A DNA stretch of 63,638 nt, from IMG/VR virus record IMGVR_UViG_3300042884_000572, positions 1-63,638 of that record; one strand, given 5' to 3'. The notes beneath the pieces are model-generated. The model searched no databases. It was not told the origin of the DNA and saw nothing but the letters and a program-made list of their open reading frames with translations. Below are positions 26,172 to 35,673 of this stretch, piece after piece. The position numbers and the translations under genes were made by a program. The stretch's first letter is position 1; the number at the start of each line of letters is the position of its first letter. Source of the stretch: a virus.

Positions 26172-28625
26172 ATGGCTACTACTAAAATAGTTTTAGACTT
26201 ACAATCGGACTTAATCTTATCAAGTCCATCAATCACAACTCCAATTGGTATCGTTGCTTCTGACATCGCTTATGGTGCATCCAACGTATCTGCAGAATTA
26301 AGTGATTTGACTGTTGATTTAGCATCTGAGCAGTCTTCAAGAATTGCTGGTGATAATTCAGTTGCAGCTAACTTATCAACTGAAGTTGTTGATAGAACAA
26401 ATGCAGTGTCTTCAGAGGCTTCTACAAGATTGGCGGCTGACAACTCTATCGTTACTTACTTAGACGCTGAAATGTCAATTGAAGAATCTGCAAGAATCGC
26501 AGCTGACGCATCAATCGCGGCTAACTTATCAACTGAAGTTGTTGATAGAACAAATGCTGTATCTTCAGAGGCTTCATCAAGAGTTGCTGGTGATGCATCA
26601 ATCGCGGCTAATTTATCAACTGAAATCGTTGACAGAACTAATGCAGTATCTTCTGAAGAATCTTCAAGAATCGCAGGTGATGCATCATTGACTACAAGAG
26701 TATCAACTGAAGAAGTTACAAGATCTACCGCTGATGCGTCTATCGTTACTTATTTAGATGCTGAAATCGCTGATGAGGCTTCTGTAAGAGCATCTGCTGA
26801 CGCATCTATCGTTGCAACTATCTCTAACAACGCTTCTGCTGACCAATCATTGGAAAACAGATTATCAACTGAAGAAGTTACAAGATCTACTGCCGATGCA
26901 TCTATCGTTACTTACTTAAATGCTGAAATGTCTTCTGAAGAATCTGCAAGAATTGCAGGTGATAATTCAGTTGCCGCTAATTTATCAACTGAAATCGTTG
27001 ATAGAACTAACGCAGTGTCTAATGAAGCATCTTTAAGAGTTTCTGCTGACAACTCTATCGTTACTTACTTGGATGCTGAAGTTTCTGCTGAAGAGTCTGC
27101 AAGAATCGCTAGTGACGCATCAATCGCGGCTAACTTATCAACTGAAATCGTTGATAGAACTGCTGCTGTTTCTACTGAAGCTTCATTAAGAGTTTCTGCT
27201 GACGTATCGTTAGAGGCTTATGTTGATGCTGAAGTATCAGGTGCTAACGCATCTATCGACGCTAGAGTATCGACTGAAGAAGTAACAAGATCTACTGCTG
27301 ATGCATCTATCGTTACAAGTTTAAATTCTGAAATCACTGCAAGACAATCTGCTGACACAGAATTATACAACACTTTTAGTTCAGAAGATTCTATCGAAAA
27401 AGCGGCTAGAGAATCTGCAGACGCTTCTATCGTTACTTATGTTGACGCTGCTGATGCTAGTCTACAAGACGCGATCAATGCTGAAGCAACTGCGAGATCA
27501 AATGCTGACGCCTCTATCAACACAAGAGTATCTACTGAAGAATCTGCAAGAGCGGCTGCTGACGCATCTATCGTTACTTATTTAGATGCTGAAGTTTCTA
27601 CTGAAGAATCTGCAAGAATCGCAGGTGATGCATCATTGACTACAAGAGTATCAACTGAAGAATCTGTAAGAGCTTCTGCTGACGCATCTATCGTTGCAAC
27701 TATTTCTAACAACGCTTCTGCTGACCAATCATTAGAAAACAGATTATCAACTGAAGAAGTTACAAGATCTACTGCTGATGCATCTATTGTTACTTACTTA
27801 AATGCTGAAGTTTCTGCCGAAGAATCTGCAAGAATTGCTGGTGATGACTCATTGGAAACTGCATTGGCAACTGCTGAGACATCAATCAATACTGCAATCA
27901 CAAACGAAGCATCTTCAAGAGTTTCTGGTGATAATTCTTTAAATACTAAATTAGATTCTGAAGTTAGTATGTTGAATGATGATATCGCAAATGAAGCATC
28001 TTTAAGAACTTCTGCTGACGCTTCATTAGAAAGTGCATTAAACACTGCTGAAACATCTATCAACACTGCAATTGCAAACGAAGAGTCTGCAAGAGAATCT
28101 GCAGATAATTCATTGTTTGTTAACTTGAATGATAAAATCACTGTTGAAACTTCTGAAAGAGTATCTGCGGATAATTCATTGTTTACTAACTTGAACGATA
28201 AAATCAATACTCAAATTTCTACTGAAGAGTCTTCAAGAATTTCAGGTGATGAGTCATTGGCTTCGTCTTTATCTGCAGCTGTTGAAACATTAGAAAATGC
28301 AGATTTGGCTGAAAAATCAAGCAGAGAATCTGCTGACGCTTCATTAGCAACTGCAATTTCTGATATTGTTGCTGCTGCCGATTATGGTAAAGCAGTTGTA
28401 GGTTCACAACCTGATGGATCTGCGGATACTTTCAACTTAATGACTCCAGTTGAGCCTGGAACTGCAGCCGTTTATTTAAATGGTATATTACAGTTTGAAG
28501 GAAGTAATGAGGATTATTTAGAAGTTGCTGGTTCAGGAGCACAAACAGGAATGACCGTTGCAATTGAATTTAATTCGGCACCTAAAAACGGTTCAAAACT
28601 ACAAGTTTTAGGAAATATTATGTAA
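26172..28625 (+). CDS. long coiled-coil tail fibre
   Basis: 817 residues. After a 50-residue N-terminal attachment part, about 680 residues consist of degenerate Ala/Ser/Glu/Asp-rich units, e.g. EESARIAGDASLTTRVSTEE, DRTNAVSSEAS and ADASIVTYLDAE. Hydrophobic spacing is that of a trimeric coiled coil with hendecad/heptad registers and regularly placed Asp/Arg pairs. The C-terminal 70 residues form the same beta module as in 24914-25639 (AAVYLNGILQFEG, EFNSAPKNGSKL). Codon use is more GC-rich (GCT, GCA, ATC) than in neighbours. Likely a trimeric long tail fibre shaft with a small tip. It ends before a strong bidirectional terminator. Confidence 0.8.
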   Translation: MATTKIVLDLQSDLILSSPSITTPIGIVASDIAYGASNVSAELSDLTVDLASEQSSRIAGDNSVAANLSTEVVDRTNAVSSEASTRLAADNSIVTYLDAEMSIEESARIAADASIAANLSTEVVDRTNAVSSEASSRVAGDASIAANLSTEIVDRTNAVSSEESSRIAGDASLTTRVSTEEVTRSTADASIVTYLDAEIADEASVRASADASIVATISNNASADQSLENRLSTEEVTRSTADASIVTYLNAEMSSEESARIAGDNSVAANLSTEIVDRTNAVSNEASLRVSADNSIVTYLDAEVSAEESARIASDASIAANLSTEIVDRTAAVSTEASLRVSADVSLEAYVDAEVSGANASIDARVSTEEVTRSTADASIVTSLNSEITARQSADTELYNTFSSEDSIEKAARESADASIVTYVDAADASLQDAINAEATARSNADASINTRVSTEESARAAADASIVTYLDAEVSTEESARIAGDASLTTRVSTEESVRASADASIVATISNNASADQSLENRLSTEEVTRSTADASIVTYLNAEVSAEESARIAGDDSLETALATAETSINTAITNEASSRVSGDNSLNTKLDSEVSMLNDDIANEASLRTSADASLESALNTAETSINTAIANEESARESADNSLFVNLNDKITVETSERVSADNSLFTNLNDKINTQISTEESSRISGDESLASSLSAAVETLENADLAEKSSRESADASLATAISDIVAAADYGKAVVGSQPDGSADTFNLMTPVEPGTAAVYLNGILQFEGSNEDYLEVAGSGAQTGMTVAIEFNSAPKNGSKLQVLGNIM
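26798..27830 (+). repeat. near-identical internal duplications in the fibre shaft gene
   Basis: A block of about 130 bases encoding ATISNNASADQSLENRLSTE and flanks occurs near 26809-26930 and again near 27690-27810 with only a few mismatches. A second block (AGDASLTTRVSTEE) near 26672 recurs near 27622. This points to unequal recombination or gene conversion within the shaft. Confidence 0.75.
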
Positions 28626-28647
28626 TTTCTAATAATTGTTTGAACAA

Positions 28648-28677
28648 AAAAAAAGAGTCCTTCGGGACTCTTTTTTT
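28648..28677. terminator. strong bidirectional terminator with TTCG loop
   Basis: A perfect 13-bp inverted repeat, AAAAAAAGAGTCC / GGACTCTTTTTTT, around a TTCG tetraloop, with T tracts on both strands. It separates the convergent fibre gene and the DUF2827 transferase gene. Confidence 0.92.
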
Positions 28678-28680
28678 GTA

Positions 28681-29883
28681 TTATAGATTGTCAAATAAAT
28701 TTGTTTCGGGATTATAAATTAAATCTTTATTCCCACCATTAAATAAATTGTAAATAAGTTTGTCATAGGTTTCAACCAAGACTTCATTGTCTGCATGGTA
28801 TCTTTGAAGAACTTTATCATTTCTTTCATGATATTCAATCAAATTATTATCGTGTTCTGATAATATGTAATCCAATTGTTTTGCACCACCAACTGTGTCA
28901 GATCCTTCATAATAATAACCAAGATCTTTACACAAAGGTGCGTTATGTAAAACAGGATAACCTAAAAACGCAGCATCCATATATAAATAATTCAACGGAT
29001 TTAAAACTTGATGACAAACAAGAACATCCAAATGTTGAGTTAGAATAAATGCAGTTTGATATCTTGCTTCGCCCGAAACTCTTTTGTCTTTATATAAATC
29101 AAAAGTTTTTACAATTGCCATAAACTCATGATTAGTTTTTAATTTTTCAGCGTTTGTAATCATCAAACTATTTATTTTTTCTTTACCAATTTCACCTCTA
29201 TAACATTCCTCAACCACCAAAGATGGTATAAGTGCATATTTAACTATATTAATATTTGGTTCCATAATACCAATAGTCTTTCTTTCTTTATTAGGAACGT
29301 ATTTATATCCTTTTTTGTATTTTCCTTCTAAGTGAGATCTTTCAATTTCTTTTACACTTTCCAATAAAAATTTGTGGTGCCAAATAAAAGGAACCATTAT
29401 CGCATCAGTTCTATACACCGTTTTGAAAAAACCAAAGTTTGTTTCGTGTTGTTGTGGAATATACCAAACCTCATCAAAAGTTGTTTCATATTCAATATAA
29501 TTTTTTTGATTTTCACCAAATAAAACTTTTTCAGTATTCAAAATGTAGTTATTACCACATTTGTATGCCACATATCTTTTATTAGGATCTTCTTTAAATT
29601 TTAATATTTTTGATTCGTGAATTTGTGCTCCCATCATAATAATAAGATCCATCTCCATATATTTGTCGTCAAAGAAATATATGTCAAGATCTTCTAAATA
29701 TTTTGCCTTTTTTAAATTATCACCTTCAACTTTAACACTATTTAAAATACAAACTTCATAATTGTTTGTTGAGTTTTTTAAAAGATGCGACAACATTAAA
29801 ACATTCTGTTTCATACCATTTGTCCATATTGACTCAGAGTAACTTTTGAGTGCTAACGTGATTCCAATTTTTAAATTTTTCAT
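28681..29883 (-). CDS. DUF2827-family glycosyltransferase-like protein
   Basis: 400 residues. The N-terminus LKIGITLALKSYSESIWTNG followed by MKQNVLMLSHLLK fits the DUF2827 pattern (I-W-x-N-G-x-x-Q-N). The middle has DLIIMMGAQIHESKI, VAYKCGNNYI, FDEVWYIPQQH and DAIMVPFIWHHKFLL. The C-terminal YMDAAFLGYPVLHNAPLCKD corresponds to the GT-B donor-site region. Members are GT-B-like proteins found in glycan clusters and large phages. Activity is inferred from fold and context. Three bases separate it from the J-domain gene. Confidence 0.75.
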   Translation of the reverse strand: MKNLKIGITLALKSYSESIWTNGMKQNVLMLSHLLKNSTNNYEVCILNSVKVEGDNLKKAKYLEDLDIYFFDDKYMEMDLIIMMGAQIHESKILKFKEDPNKRYVAYKCGNNYILNTEKVLFGENQKNYIEYETTFDEVWYIPQQHETNFGFFKTVYRTDAIMVPFIWHHKFLLESVKEIERSHLEGKYKKGYKYVPNKERKTIGIMEPNINIVKYALIPSLVVEECYRGEIGKEKINSLMITNAEKLKTNHEFMAIVKTFDLYKDKRVSGEARYQTAFILTQHLDVLVCHQVLNPLNYLYMDAAFLGYPVLHNAPLCKDLGYYYEGSDTVGGAKQLDYILSEHDNNLIEYHERNDKVLQRYHADNEVLVETYDKLIYNLFNGGNKDLIYNPETNLFDNL

Positions 29884-29886
29884 TTT

Positions 29887-30441
29887 TTATTTTTTTATAT
29901 GTTGATTTACAAATTGTAAAATAATTTGATTTTTTTCTTCATCTGTTTTTGCATTAACCCATAACCATAAAAAAGAAGTTTCCATAATTCTAAGTTCTTG
30001 TTTTTTTTCGTTCACAATTTTTTCTAAAAGAAAAATATTTGTTTCATCTAAATCTACCTCTATAGATAATTTTTGGGCTATTTTATATAAAGTCAATAGA
30101 TCATTTTTGTCATAAGCCCTTTGAGCCTCAGTATACGTAGTAACTAAATAAACATCTGTAGTTTTATCGGGATGACAAAATTTTGCAATACTTCTAAAAA
30201 CACTTTTTATTTTTAATAATTCTTCGTCAGAAACTTCGTATTTTTTATCAACTTTTTTATTTTCGTTTTTTGTGTCCCCTGTTTGAATTGGTATTTCTTC
30301 ACCAAGATCGTGAATTTCTTTCATGAATAATGGTCTGTAATGAGAATTAAACTCATCAACATATTCTTCTTCTGATTCTAATAGATTTAACTCCTTTATT
30401 AGAAGTCTTAACTTTAAGTTATTTAATTTTTTGTTTGACAT
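29887..30441 (-). CDS. J-domain-like (DnaJ-type) protein
   Basis: 184 residues. Residues about 68-125 contain a helix, then VFRSIAKFCHPDKTTDVYLV with the invariant HPD loop (90-92), then a helix YTEAQRAYDKNDLLTLYKIA, as in J-domains that stimulate Hsp70 ATPase. The flanks are acidic helices; there is no Gly/Phe region or zinc-finger domain. It may recruit host DnaK for virion assembly (the giant fibres nearby are likely clients) or redirect it. A TATTTATA box lies four bases upstream of the ATG. Confidence 0.75.
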   Translation of the reverse strand: MSNKKLNNLKLRLLIKELNLLESEEEYVDEFNSHYRPLFMKEIHDLGEEIPIQTGDTKNENKKVDKKYEVSDEELLKIKSVFRSIAKFCHPDKTTDVYLVTTYTEAQRAYDKNDLLTLYKIAQKLSIEVDLDETNIFLLEKIVNEKKQELRIMETSFLWLWVNAKTDEEKNQIILQFVNQHIKK

Positions 30442-30445
30442 CTAT

Positions 30446-30453
30446 TATAAATA
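30446..30453 (-). promoter_or_regulatory. candidate promoter box before the J-domain gene
   Basis: Minus-strand CTATTTATAATAG, four bases from the ATG at 30441; the mRNA would be almost leaderless if used. A plus-strand TATTTATA at 30476-30483 points toward the giant fibre gene. Confidence 0.4.
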
Positions 30454-30475
30454 GATTGAAATCTCTTTGAGTTTA

Positions 30476-30483
30476 TATTTATA
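30476..30483 (+). promoter_or_regulatory. candidate promoter box for the collagen-like fibre gene
   Basis: TTATATTTATAGATG, 46 bases upstream of the ATG at 30530. Confidence 0.4.
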
Positions 30484-30529
30484 GATGTTAATGAATATTA
30501 TTTCATATAACAGAAATATTTAAAGAAAG

Positions 30530-33500
30530 ATGCCAATATATAATAGATTAACAGACCGTCAAAAAGTTTCAGCCGTAACTTTAAATGATATATTTCACGT
30601 AGTAGTTACGGGAGACACAACACAGAGCCCTCAAGGATCATCTTATTATGCTCCTTTGAGTGATCTACAATCATTATTAAGTGGTTCTACAGGTCCTGCA
30701 GGAACTTCAGGAACAAACGGAACAAGTGGAACGAATGGAACTTCAGGAACGGATGGTTCTAGTGGAACTAATGGAACATCAGGAACTAACGGAAGTTCGG
30801 GAACAAACGGATCAAGTGGAACAAATGGAACGTCAGGAACAAACGGAACTAATGGGACATCTGGTATTAGCGGATCTTCAGGAACTTCAGGTTCAAGTGG
30901 AAGTTCAGGTTCAAGTGGAAGTTCGGGAACTAATGGAACTTCAGGGACTAATGGGACATCAGGAATTAACGGGACTAGTGGAACAAATGGAACATCGGGA
31001 TCATCGGGCACAAGCGGGTCATCAGGAACCGATGGTACTAGCGGTTCTTCAGGGACTAATGGGACATCAGGAACTGACGGATCAAGTGGAACAAATGGCA
31101 CGTCAGGGTCTAGCGGTACAAATGGAACTTCAGGAAGTAGCGGAACTTCTGGAACAGATGGTTTAACATGTATAAATTATACTTTATCAGCACCAGGACC
31201 GACCGACTCACAATTTACAGGAACAACATGTGATGGAGTTCTACAAACAGGTAATGTTGCATCTGGAACCTCATACAGTGATTGTTTTATTAGTGGTTCT
31301 GTAACTATGAATAATGGTGGTATAATAACAAATAATGGAATTTGTGTTGGAACGTCAGGGACAAGCGGAACTAATGGGACATCCGGAACGAATGGAAGTG
31401 ATGGGACAAGCGGAACTAATGGAACTTCAGGAACAAACGGAACAAGTGGATCATCAGGTTCTTCAGGAACAAATGGCACAGACGGAACTTCGGGAACTAA
31501 CGGGACTTCAGGAACTAATGGAACAGATGGTACTAGTGGTCTAAATGGGACTTCAGGAACTGATGGTATAAGCGGAACGAATGGGACTTCAGGAACTAAT
31601 GGTTCAAGTGGATCGTCAGGCACAAATGGAACAGATGGAACAAGTGGGACTAACGGGACATCAGGGTCTTCAGGAACAAATGGAACTGACGGAACTAGTG
31701 GTTCTTCAGGAACAAATGGGGCCGATGGTTCAAGTGGAACAAATGGGACTTCAGGAACTAACGGGTCTAGTGGGACTAATGGGACTGATGGTTCAAGTGG
31801 GTCTAGCGGATCTTCAGGGACAAATGGAACCGATGGTTCAAGTGGGTCTAGCGGAACTAATGGAACTAGCGGTAGTTCAGGAACAAATGGTACAAATGGA
31901 ACTGACGGAACTTCCGGTACTAATGGAACCGATGGAACATCAGGGACAAACGGGACTAGCGGTAGTTCAGGAACAAATGGAACTGACGGAACTTCTGGTA
32001 CTAATGGAACCGATGGTTCTTCAGGAACTAATGGAACTGACGGAACATCGGGAACAAGCGGAACTGACGGAACATCAGGATCTAGCGGAACAAATGGTAC
32101 AAGTGGGACTAACGGAACGTCAGGAACTAATGGAACTAATGGGACCGATGGAACTTCAGGAACTAATGGAACTAGTGGGACAAACGGGACTAATGGAACA
32201 TCAGGCACAAGCGGGTCATCAGGAACCGATGGTACTAGCGGTTCTTCAGGGACTAATGGAACATCTGGCACTAACGGAACCAATGGAACTGACGGAACAT
32301 CAGGAACAAACGGAACCGATGGGACAAGTGGAACTAGCGGATCTTCTGGTACAAATGGAACTGACGGAACATCAGGAACAAGTGGGACAGGATTTAACAC
32401 AGTTCAAGATCCTGCATTAACAAGAGTATTAACTTCTGACGGCACTCCAAATGGGGCAATTGCCCAATCAGGTTTAACATATGATGGATTACAATTAACA
32501 GTTACAGGTCTTACATACACCAGTGGTATTACATCAACTTCTAAAATTACATTTCCACAAATAACAATCAATAGTAGTTATACGGCGACTACAAATGATT
32601 ACCTGATAGATGTTTCAGGAGGAACGTTTACAGTTTCATTACCAAGTGCTGTTGGTATTAAAGGAAGATTATTGGTTATTAAAAATAATGGTGGAGGTGC
32701 TGTAACCGTAGATCCGTTTGGAAGTGAAACTATTGACGGAAAACCATTTGTTATTTTAGGTGAAACAAACTCAATACAATTATCAAGTAACGGAACTGAA
32801 TGGGTTGCATTAGGATATAACATCTCAACAGTAAATTCTTCAACAGGTGTTTTTGAATTTACGGGACTAACAAAAGCATCAAATACAACATTTAATGTTG
32901 CACCTGTTAGAGGATGGATAGTTGATGATACAACTAACCCTTTAAGTCCCCAACTTTATTATATAGATTTTAGTGGTGGAACGTTTACCGATAATTATGT
33001 AACCACAGATTTTGAAACCTTTGTTTATTTAACAAGTGGTGGAACGATTGGTCAACAACCAACACCTCTTACCGAATCACAAAGAAGATTAAATATATTT
33101 TTAGGTAAAATTGGACACCCTGAAAAAACAACAATTAATTTAGTTTTTTCACAACCTGATTTTGTCCAATCTCCAATATCACAACTTCGTGATATGTTTG
33201 TTCCGATTAATTTAATTAATGGTGGAGTATATCCTTCACCTAATGGGGCTAATTTAAAAATTAATACAAGTGCGGGTTTTATATATGGTTTGGGTATTAA
33301 TTTTGTGTTGGATACATTAGAACCAAATTCATTATCAATATCAGGAACTAGTCCTTGCACATTCCAATATAGAACTCAAACAGGTGGAACAATAACAAAC
33401 GTTACTGATATTGATCCACTTAACTATGATGTTGGTGGAGTTAAAACACCAATAACAGGAACTAAAACAACAAACCAAAGAATTTTTTTATTACAAAATG

Positions 33501-35671
33501 GTTCGTTTAGAATTCAATACGGTCAAAATGTTTATACAACATTTGCTGAAGCGGTTGCATCACTACAGAATGAAACGTTCACACCTTTTCCTAATTTTGT
33601 TAACAATGCCGTTCTTATTGGGGTTTTAACGGTTACATCGACCGCAACTGATTTAACGGATCCTGCAAAGGCAAGATTTTTCTTCGCATCCAAATTTGGT
33701 GAAACTATTGGGGCTGCGGGAGGTGTATCGACAACAAACTTACAACAGGCATACAACAACTCATCTCAACCTGAAATCACAACTAATTCAACATTAGGTG
33801 CTGTTTCAATTAAAAGAGGTAGTGCTTCTGACGCTGATCATGTATTTGAAATTCAAGATGGTGCTGGTGTTGATAGAATGTTAGTTAATGGTTCAGGTAG
33901 AACAACAACGACAGATTTAACAATTACAGGTCTTACAGTTAATTCAGGATTGACAAGATTTTTAGTTGTCGATACAAGTGGAAACACATATTACAGAACA
34001 AGTGGTGCCGATGGAACATCGGGAACTAGCGGTTCTTCAGGAACAAATGGAACTAGCGGTTCTTCAGGAACAAACGGGACTAGCGGTTCTTCAGGGACAA
34101 ACGGCACATCCGGCACTAATGGAACATCTGGAACCAATGGAACTTCAGGGACTAATGGAACTAGTGGTAGTTCAGGCACTGACGGAACATCGGGAACAAA
34201 TGGAACTAGTGGAACTGACGGAACAAGTGGAACAGGATTTTCATCAATTTCACCAACAACAAATAATAACATATTAACGGCAAACGGAACATCAAATTCT
34301 GCAGATTCAGAACCAAATTTAACTTTTGATGATATAAATACTATTTTAAGTGTTACAGGTAGAACTGATATATTAGACTCAACCTCAGCTCCAGCACCTT
34401 CGTTAAACATTATTAGTAACCCAACAACATTGATTAAAAGAGTAATATCTGTTACTAATTCAGGTGACGGTATAAATACAAATGATCTATTTGGAGTTCA
34501 AACATTAGTAACAGGAGCGGTTAATAGTGCAATTGGATACTCTACTGACGTTTCAGATGCTATAGGAGAAAATATTGGTGTTGATATTATAAATGCTTCA
34601 AGTCAGTCAGGATCAACTCAATGGGGATCAAGAACAAACGTTGTGAGTGCTGGACCGGATATTAAATATGGTCACTACACTTTATTAGCCAACGGAGGTA
34701 AAGATAATTATGGTAATTATAATCAAGTTTCTGACGGGACAAATTTAAACACAGCTTACTATGGTAATGTAACGGGAATTGTAAATAAATTTGGTTATGT
34801 ATTACAAGGAACAAACTCTTCGGCAAAACCATTAGGTGGTGATACACAATATGGTGTGTCTCTTACCGTTAATGGTGCAGGTAATACATCGAGCACACAA
34901 AAATACGGAGGTTACTTTGATGTAAGTGGGGATGCTAAAGGAAATAGTGGTATATTCACCAGAGCTCAAGGTGCCACCGCATCCAATTATGGTGTAGAGG
35001 CATATGCATCGGGTATATATGGAGATAATTATGGTATTTACGCTTTAAATGATACAGTAGTTAGTGGGGGTGGAGATACTCAATACGGTGGGTATTTTGA
35101 ATCCACTGGTTTTGGTGATGTGACATCAACAATTAAATATGGTGTTTTTGCATCGGTTTCTAACACAGCATTAGAAAACTATGGTGTATATACTATATCT
35201 TCGGGTGGAGATAAAAATTATTCATTATATGCGGCCGCTGGTAGATGGACATTAAGACACGACCCGAATGTCGAATTAGGTATAAGTGACCCTGAAGGTT
35301 ATGGTGACATTGTATATTTTGGTGGTGGAGGAAGTTCATTTGTTGCCGGTGATGTTGTTTATTTAACTGCAACAGGTGATTGGGCACAAACAGATGCGGG
35401 TAATCCTGCCAACTCAACAAATATGTTAGCATTAGCACTTGGTAACAATGTATCAGATGGACTTTTGATTAGGGGTTATGCGTATTCAAGTAGTTGGAGT
35501 TGGACCATTGGTGCACCTCTATATTTGGTTTCTGGAACTGCGGGGGCTATGTCAAATACAGCACCATCAAGTGGTGGTGACGTTGTTAGAATAGTTGCCT
35601 ATTCTGTAGATGCTGCAACAGGAGGGAAAAAAATATATTTCAATCCTGATAATAGTTGGACAATAGTTTAA
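30530..35671 (+). CDS. giant collagen-like tail fibre
   Basis: 1713 residues. The N-terminal 55 residues (RLTDRQKVSAVTLNDIFHVV) look like an attachment domain. Three Gly-X-Y blocks follow: about 55-210, 274-621 and 1159-1236, built from GTS, GTN, GTD and GSS triplets with almost no Pro. Spacer domains are beta-rich; the two after blocks 2 and 3 start with the same GTGF-x5-14-LT-x-(D/N)GT pattern, showing duplication. Region about 1330-1580 has repeated YGxY-type strands (KYGGYFDVSGD, QYGGYFESTG, NYGVYTIS), probably a beta-helix. The C-terminal 120 residues (GDVVYLTATGDWAQTDAGN) form the likely tip. Ser/Thr hydroxyls on nearly every triplet make it a prime O-glycosylation substrate. Confidence 0.85.
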   Translation: MPIYNRLTDRQKVSAVTLNDIFHVVVTGDTTQSPQGSSYYAPLSDLQSLLSGSTGPAGTSGTNGTSGTNGTSGTDGSSGTNGTSGTNGSSGTNGSSGTNGTSGTNGTNGTSGISGSSGTSGSSGSSGSSGSSGTNGTSGTNGTSGINGTSGTNGTSGSSGTSGSSGTDGTSGSSGTNGTSGTDGSSGTNGTSGSSGTNGTSGSSGTSGTDGLTCINYTLSAPGPTDSQFTGTTCDGVLQTGNVASGTSYSDCFISGSVTMNNGGIITNNGICVGTSGTSGTNGTSGTNGSDGTSGTNGTSGTNGTSGSSGSSGTNGTDGTSGTNGTSGTNGTDGTSGLNGTSGTDGISGTNGTSGTNGSSGSSGTNGTDGTSGTNGTSGSSGTNGTDGTSGSSGTNGADGSSGTNGTSGTNGSSGTNGTDGSSGSSGSSGTNGTDGSSGSSGTNGTSGSSGTNGTNGTDGTSGTNGTDGTSGTNGTSGSSGTNGTDGTSGTNGTDGSSGTNGTDGTSGTSGTDGTSGSSGTNGTSGTNGTSGTNGTNGTDGTSGTNGTSGTNGTNGTSGTSGSSGTDGTSGSSGTNGTSGTNGTNGTDGTSGTNGTDGTSGTSGSSGTNGTDGTSGTSGTGFNTVQDPALTRVLTSDGTPNGAIAQSGLTYDGLQLTVTGLTYTSGITSTSKITFPQITINSSYTATTNDYLIDVSGGTFTVSLPSAVGIKGRLLVIKNNGGGAVTVDPFGSETIDGKPFVILGETNSIQLSSNGTEWVALGYNISTVNSSTGVFEFTGLTKASNTTFNVAPVRGWIVDDTTNPLSPQLYYIDFSGGTFTDNYVTTDFETFVYLTSGGTIGQQPTPLTESQRRLNIFLGKIGHPEKTTINLVFSQPDFVQSPISQLRDMFVPINLINGGVYPSPNGANLKINTSAGFIYGLGINFVLDTLEPNSLSISGTSPCTFQYRTQTGGTITNVTDIDPLNYDVGGVKTPITGTKTTNQRIFLLQNGSFRIQYGQNVYTTFAEAVASLQNETFTPFPNFVNNAVLIGVLTVTSTATDLTDPAKARFFFASKFGETIGAAGGVSTTNLQQAYNNSSQPEITTNSTLGAVSIKRGSASDADHVFEIQDGAGVDRMLVNGSGRTTTTDLTITGLTVNSGLTRFLVVDTSGNTYYRTSGADGTSGTSGSSGTNGTSGSSGTNGTSGSSGTNGTSGTNGTSGTNGTSGTNGTSGSSGTDGTSGTNGTSGTDGTSGTGFSSISPTTNNNILTANGTSNSADSEPNLTFDDINTILSVTGRTDILDSTSAPAPSLNIISNPTTLIKRVISVTNSGDGINTNDLFGVQTLVTGAVNSAIGYSTDVSDAIGENIGVDIINASSQSGSTQWGSRTNVVSAGPDIKYGHYTLLANGGKDNYGNYNQVSDGTNLNTAYYGNVTGIVNKFGYVLQGTNSSAKPLGGDTQYGVSLTVNGAGNTSSTQKYGGYFDVSGDAKGNSGIFTRAQGATASNYGVEAYASGIYGDNYGIYALNDTVVSGGGDTQYGGYFESTGFGDVTSTIKYGVFASVSNTALENYGVYTISSGGDKNYSLYAAAGRWTLRHDPNVELGISDPEGYGDIVYFGGGGSSFVAGDVVYLTATGDWAQTDAGNPANSTNMLALALGNNVSDGLLIRGYAYSSSWSWTIGAPLYLVSGTAGAMSNTAPSSGGDVVRIVAYSVDAATGGKKIYFNPDNSWTIV
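30692..31159 (+). repeat. collagen-like block 1 (Gly-X-Y, coding)
   Basis: About 52 consecutive Gly-X-Y triplets, mostly GTS/GTN/GSS/GTD. Nine-base periodicity is blurred by frequent synonymous changes. Confidence 0.9.
31007..31062 (+). repeat. 56-base exact repeat, copy 1
   Basis: Starts GGCACAAGCGGGTCATCAGG. Identical to 32204-32259 inside block 2, whereas neighbouring triplets differ at synonymous sites. Confidence 0.9.
31349..32392 (+). repeat. collagen-like block 2 (Gly-X-Y, coding)
   Basis: About 116 consecutive Gly-X-Y triplets, the longest block, ending GTSGTGF. Confidence 0.9.
32204..32259 (+). repeat. 56-base exact repeat, copy 2
   Basis: Same sequence as 31007-31062, 1.2 kb downstream; suggests recent exchange between blocks. 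Confidence 0.9.
34004..34237 (+). repeat. collagen-like block 3 (Gly-X-Y, coding)
   Basis: About 26 triplets; ends with the same GTGF exit as block 2. Confidence 0.9.
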
Positions 35672-35673
35672 AT

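Noticed and set aside
27794-28207. 137-residue antisense frame opposite the coiled-coil fibre
   Set aside because: Mirror of repeated GCT/GAA/TCT codons in a clear fibre gene.
26172-28625. Diversity-generating retroelement in the fibre or solenoid genes
   Set aside because: No reverse transcriptase gene and no template/variable repeat pair with A-specific changes is seen in the window.
30692-32392. CRISPR-like look of the repeat region
   Set aside because: No constant repeat plus unique spacers; the period is 9 bases, in frame, and encodes Gly-X-Y.
30646-32400. Long antisense frames rich in Pro/Val (VPLVPDVPSVP) opposite the collagen-like blocks
   Set aside because: They are a by-product of the Gly-Thr/Ser codon repeat on the plus strand; no start context, and the composition is dictated by the repeat.
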